DNA of 31,699 bases from Candidatus Dormiibacterota bacterium (GTDB lineage: Bacteria; Chloroflexota; Dormibacteria; Aeolococcales; Aeolococcaceae). The stretch covers positions 1 through 31,699 of the forward strand of contig PMYJ01000135.1 in NCBI GenBank assembly GCA_003170875.1. The letters are read 5' to 3'. A program made the position numbers and the translations under genes. The notes below the pieces were generated by a model that saw only the letters and a program-made list of their open reading frames with translations, ran no database searches and was not told the DNA's origin. Below are positions 31,475 to 31,699 of the stretch, one piece after another. How positions within the stretch are numbered: position 1 is the first letter of the stretch; each line of letters opens with the position of its first letter.

Positions 31475-31515
31475 GGCTTAGGAAACCTCTGCTCTATCCA
31501 CTGAGCTACGGGGGC
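31475..31515 (-). tRNA. 5' part of tRNA-Arg(CCU), truncated
   Basis: On the minus strand 41 bases match tRNA positions 1-41: acceptor strand GCCCCCG, TA, the D arm GCTC-AGTGGATA-GAGC, the anticodon stem GAGGT, the loop TTCCTAA (anticodon CCU) and the first bases GCC of the 3' stem. After that the sequence reads CGGATCCACCG instead of completing the stem, and no T arm or 3' acceptor strand follows. The gene is cut in the anticodon arm, the same place where the tRNA-Arg(ACG) remnant at 5782 begins. The two fragments do not make one tRNA: their acceptor strands mismatch. Confidence 0.82.
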
Positions 31516-31531
31516 TCGGGCGTCGCCTAGC

Positions 31532-31693
31532 TTACCGGGCCACGAGGCGCATGATGCCCGTTGCCCGGTGGTCGCCATCCTCGGCAAGGGTGCGCATCCG
31601 GAGCCGGGAGACCGAGGTGAGCGCCGTCTCGGCGCCCGCGGCGAAAGCGGCGAGCACCAGGCTGACGGCGAGGAGGATCGCGAGCCAGGTCAT
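31532..31693 (-). pseudogene. Truncated CNNM/CorC (DUF21) membrane protein
   Basis: 53 codons: MTWLAILLAVSLVLAAFAAG, then AETALTSVSRLRMRTLAEDG, then a short tail ending at TAA (31532-31534). This is the first membrane helix and the (A/G)AE.AL.s..r.r...L...G signature that opens HlyC/CorC-family transporters, which normally run to about 400 aa with three TM, CBS and CorC domains. Everything after the first 50 residues is missing, and the tRNA-Arg(CCU) fragment begins 17 bp later. The gene is therefore broken at the same junction as the tRNA. The window ends 6 bp upstream of its ATG. Confidence 0.7.
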
Positions 31694-31699
31694 GGCCCG

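Noticed and set aside
5782..31515. Idea that the two tRNA halves are one split tRNA or a group I intron-containing tRNA
   Set aside because: Anticodon loops differ (ACG versus CCU), positions 28-41 are present in both, and acceptor strands do not pair fully.
1..31699. Search for CRISPR arrays, rRNA, integrase or transposase genes
   Set aside because: None seen on either strand by eye; short repeats found are described separately.

Overview
High-GC bacterial DNA. Several signs fit a Gram-positive-type or Actinomycetota/Chloroflexota/Dormibacterota-like soil or sediment lineage: a DUF222 (13E12-type) gene behind a Gram-positive-type SOS box, frequent GTG starts, two apparently leaderless promoters, a NarL-type histidine kinase with a multi-pass membrane sensor, and a CCA-encoding tRNA remnant. 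The sequence alone does not allow a firmer assignment.

Layout. (1) 1-5.8 kb looks like chromosomal backbone: an aldo/keto reductase, a DUF222 protein that has lost its HNH nuclease end, and a divergent histidine kinase/receiver pair. (2) At 5782-5830 lies the 3' part (tRNA positions 28-76) of a tRNA-Arg(ACG), a typical attachment-site scar; the missing 5' half places the inserted DNA to its right. (3) 5.8-13.9 kb is a scarred accessory zone. It holds a decayed 'ADP-ribosylation/crystallin J1'-type gene, tandem repeats, a 907-aa Fic fusion protein behind a symmetric array of six 5-bp half-sites, a small partner ORF, a membrane protein, truncated MFS and acyl-CoA dehydrogenase genes, and one intact MFS exporter. 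(4) 13.9-30.9 kb is a catabolic cluster. One block carries tripartite tricarboxylate transporter genes (tctC-tctB-tctA) behind a CaiB-type CoA-transferase. A tightly packed nine-gene minus-strand operon (29763 down to 20566) encodes enoyl-CoA hydratase, NHL-repeat protein, FAD dehydrogenase, Gfo/Idh oxidoreductase, DUF6282 hydrolase, MaoC hydratase, acyl-CoA dehydrogenase, sugar isomerase and transaldolase. Between and beside them are an aldo/keto reductase, a possible winged-helix regulator and a divergent Asp/Glu-racemase-like enzyme. (5) The right end has a small Cys/His protein gene, the 5' half of a tRNA-Arg(CCU) and a truncated CNNM/CorC-type gene.

How it fits together. The cluster reads as uptake of an organic acid by a TTT system, activation by a class III CoA-transferase, CoA-level oxidation and hydration, then carbohydrate-type steps. 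The promoters in front of CaiB and enoyl-CoA hydratase are near-copies (TTGACA, 17 bp, TAGAAT or TAGACT). A short ACTAR/YTAGT motif recurs at both, at the racemase promoter and in the aldo/keto reductase-regulator intergenic region, so one regulator may control the cluster. No integrase, transposase, rRNA, intact tRNA or CRISPR array was found.
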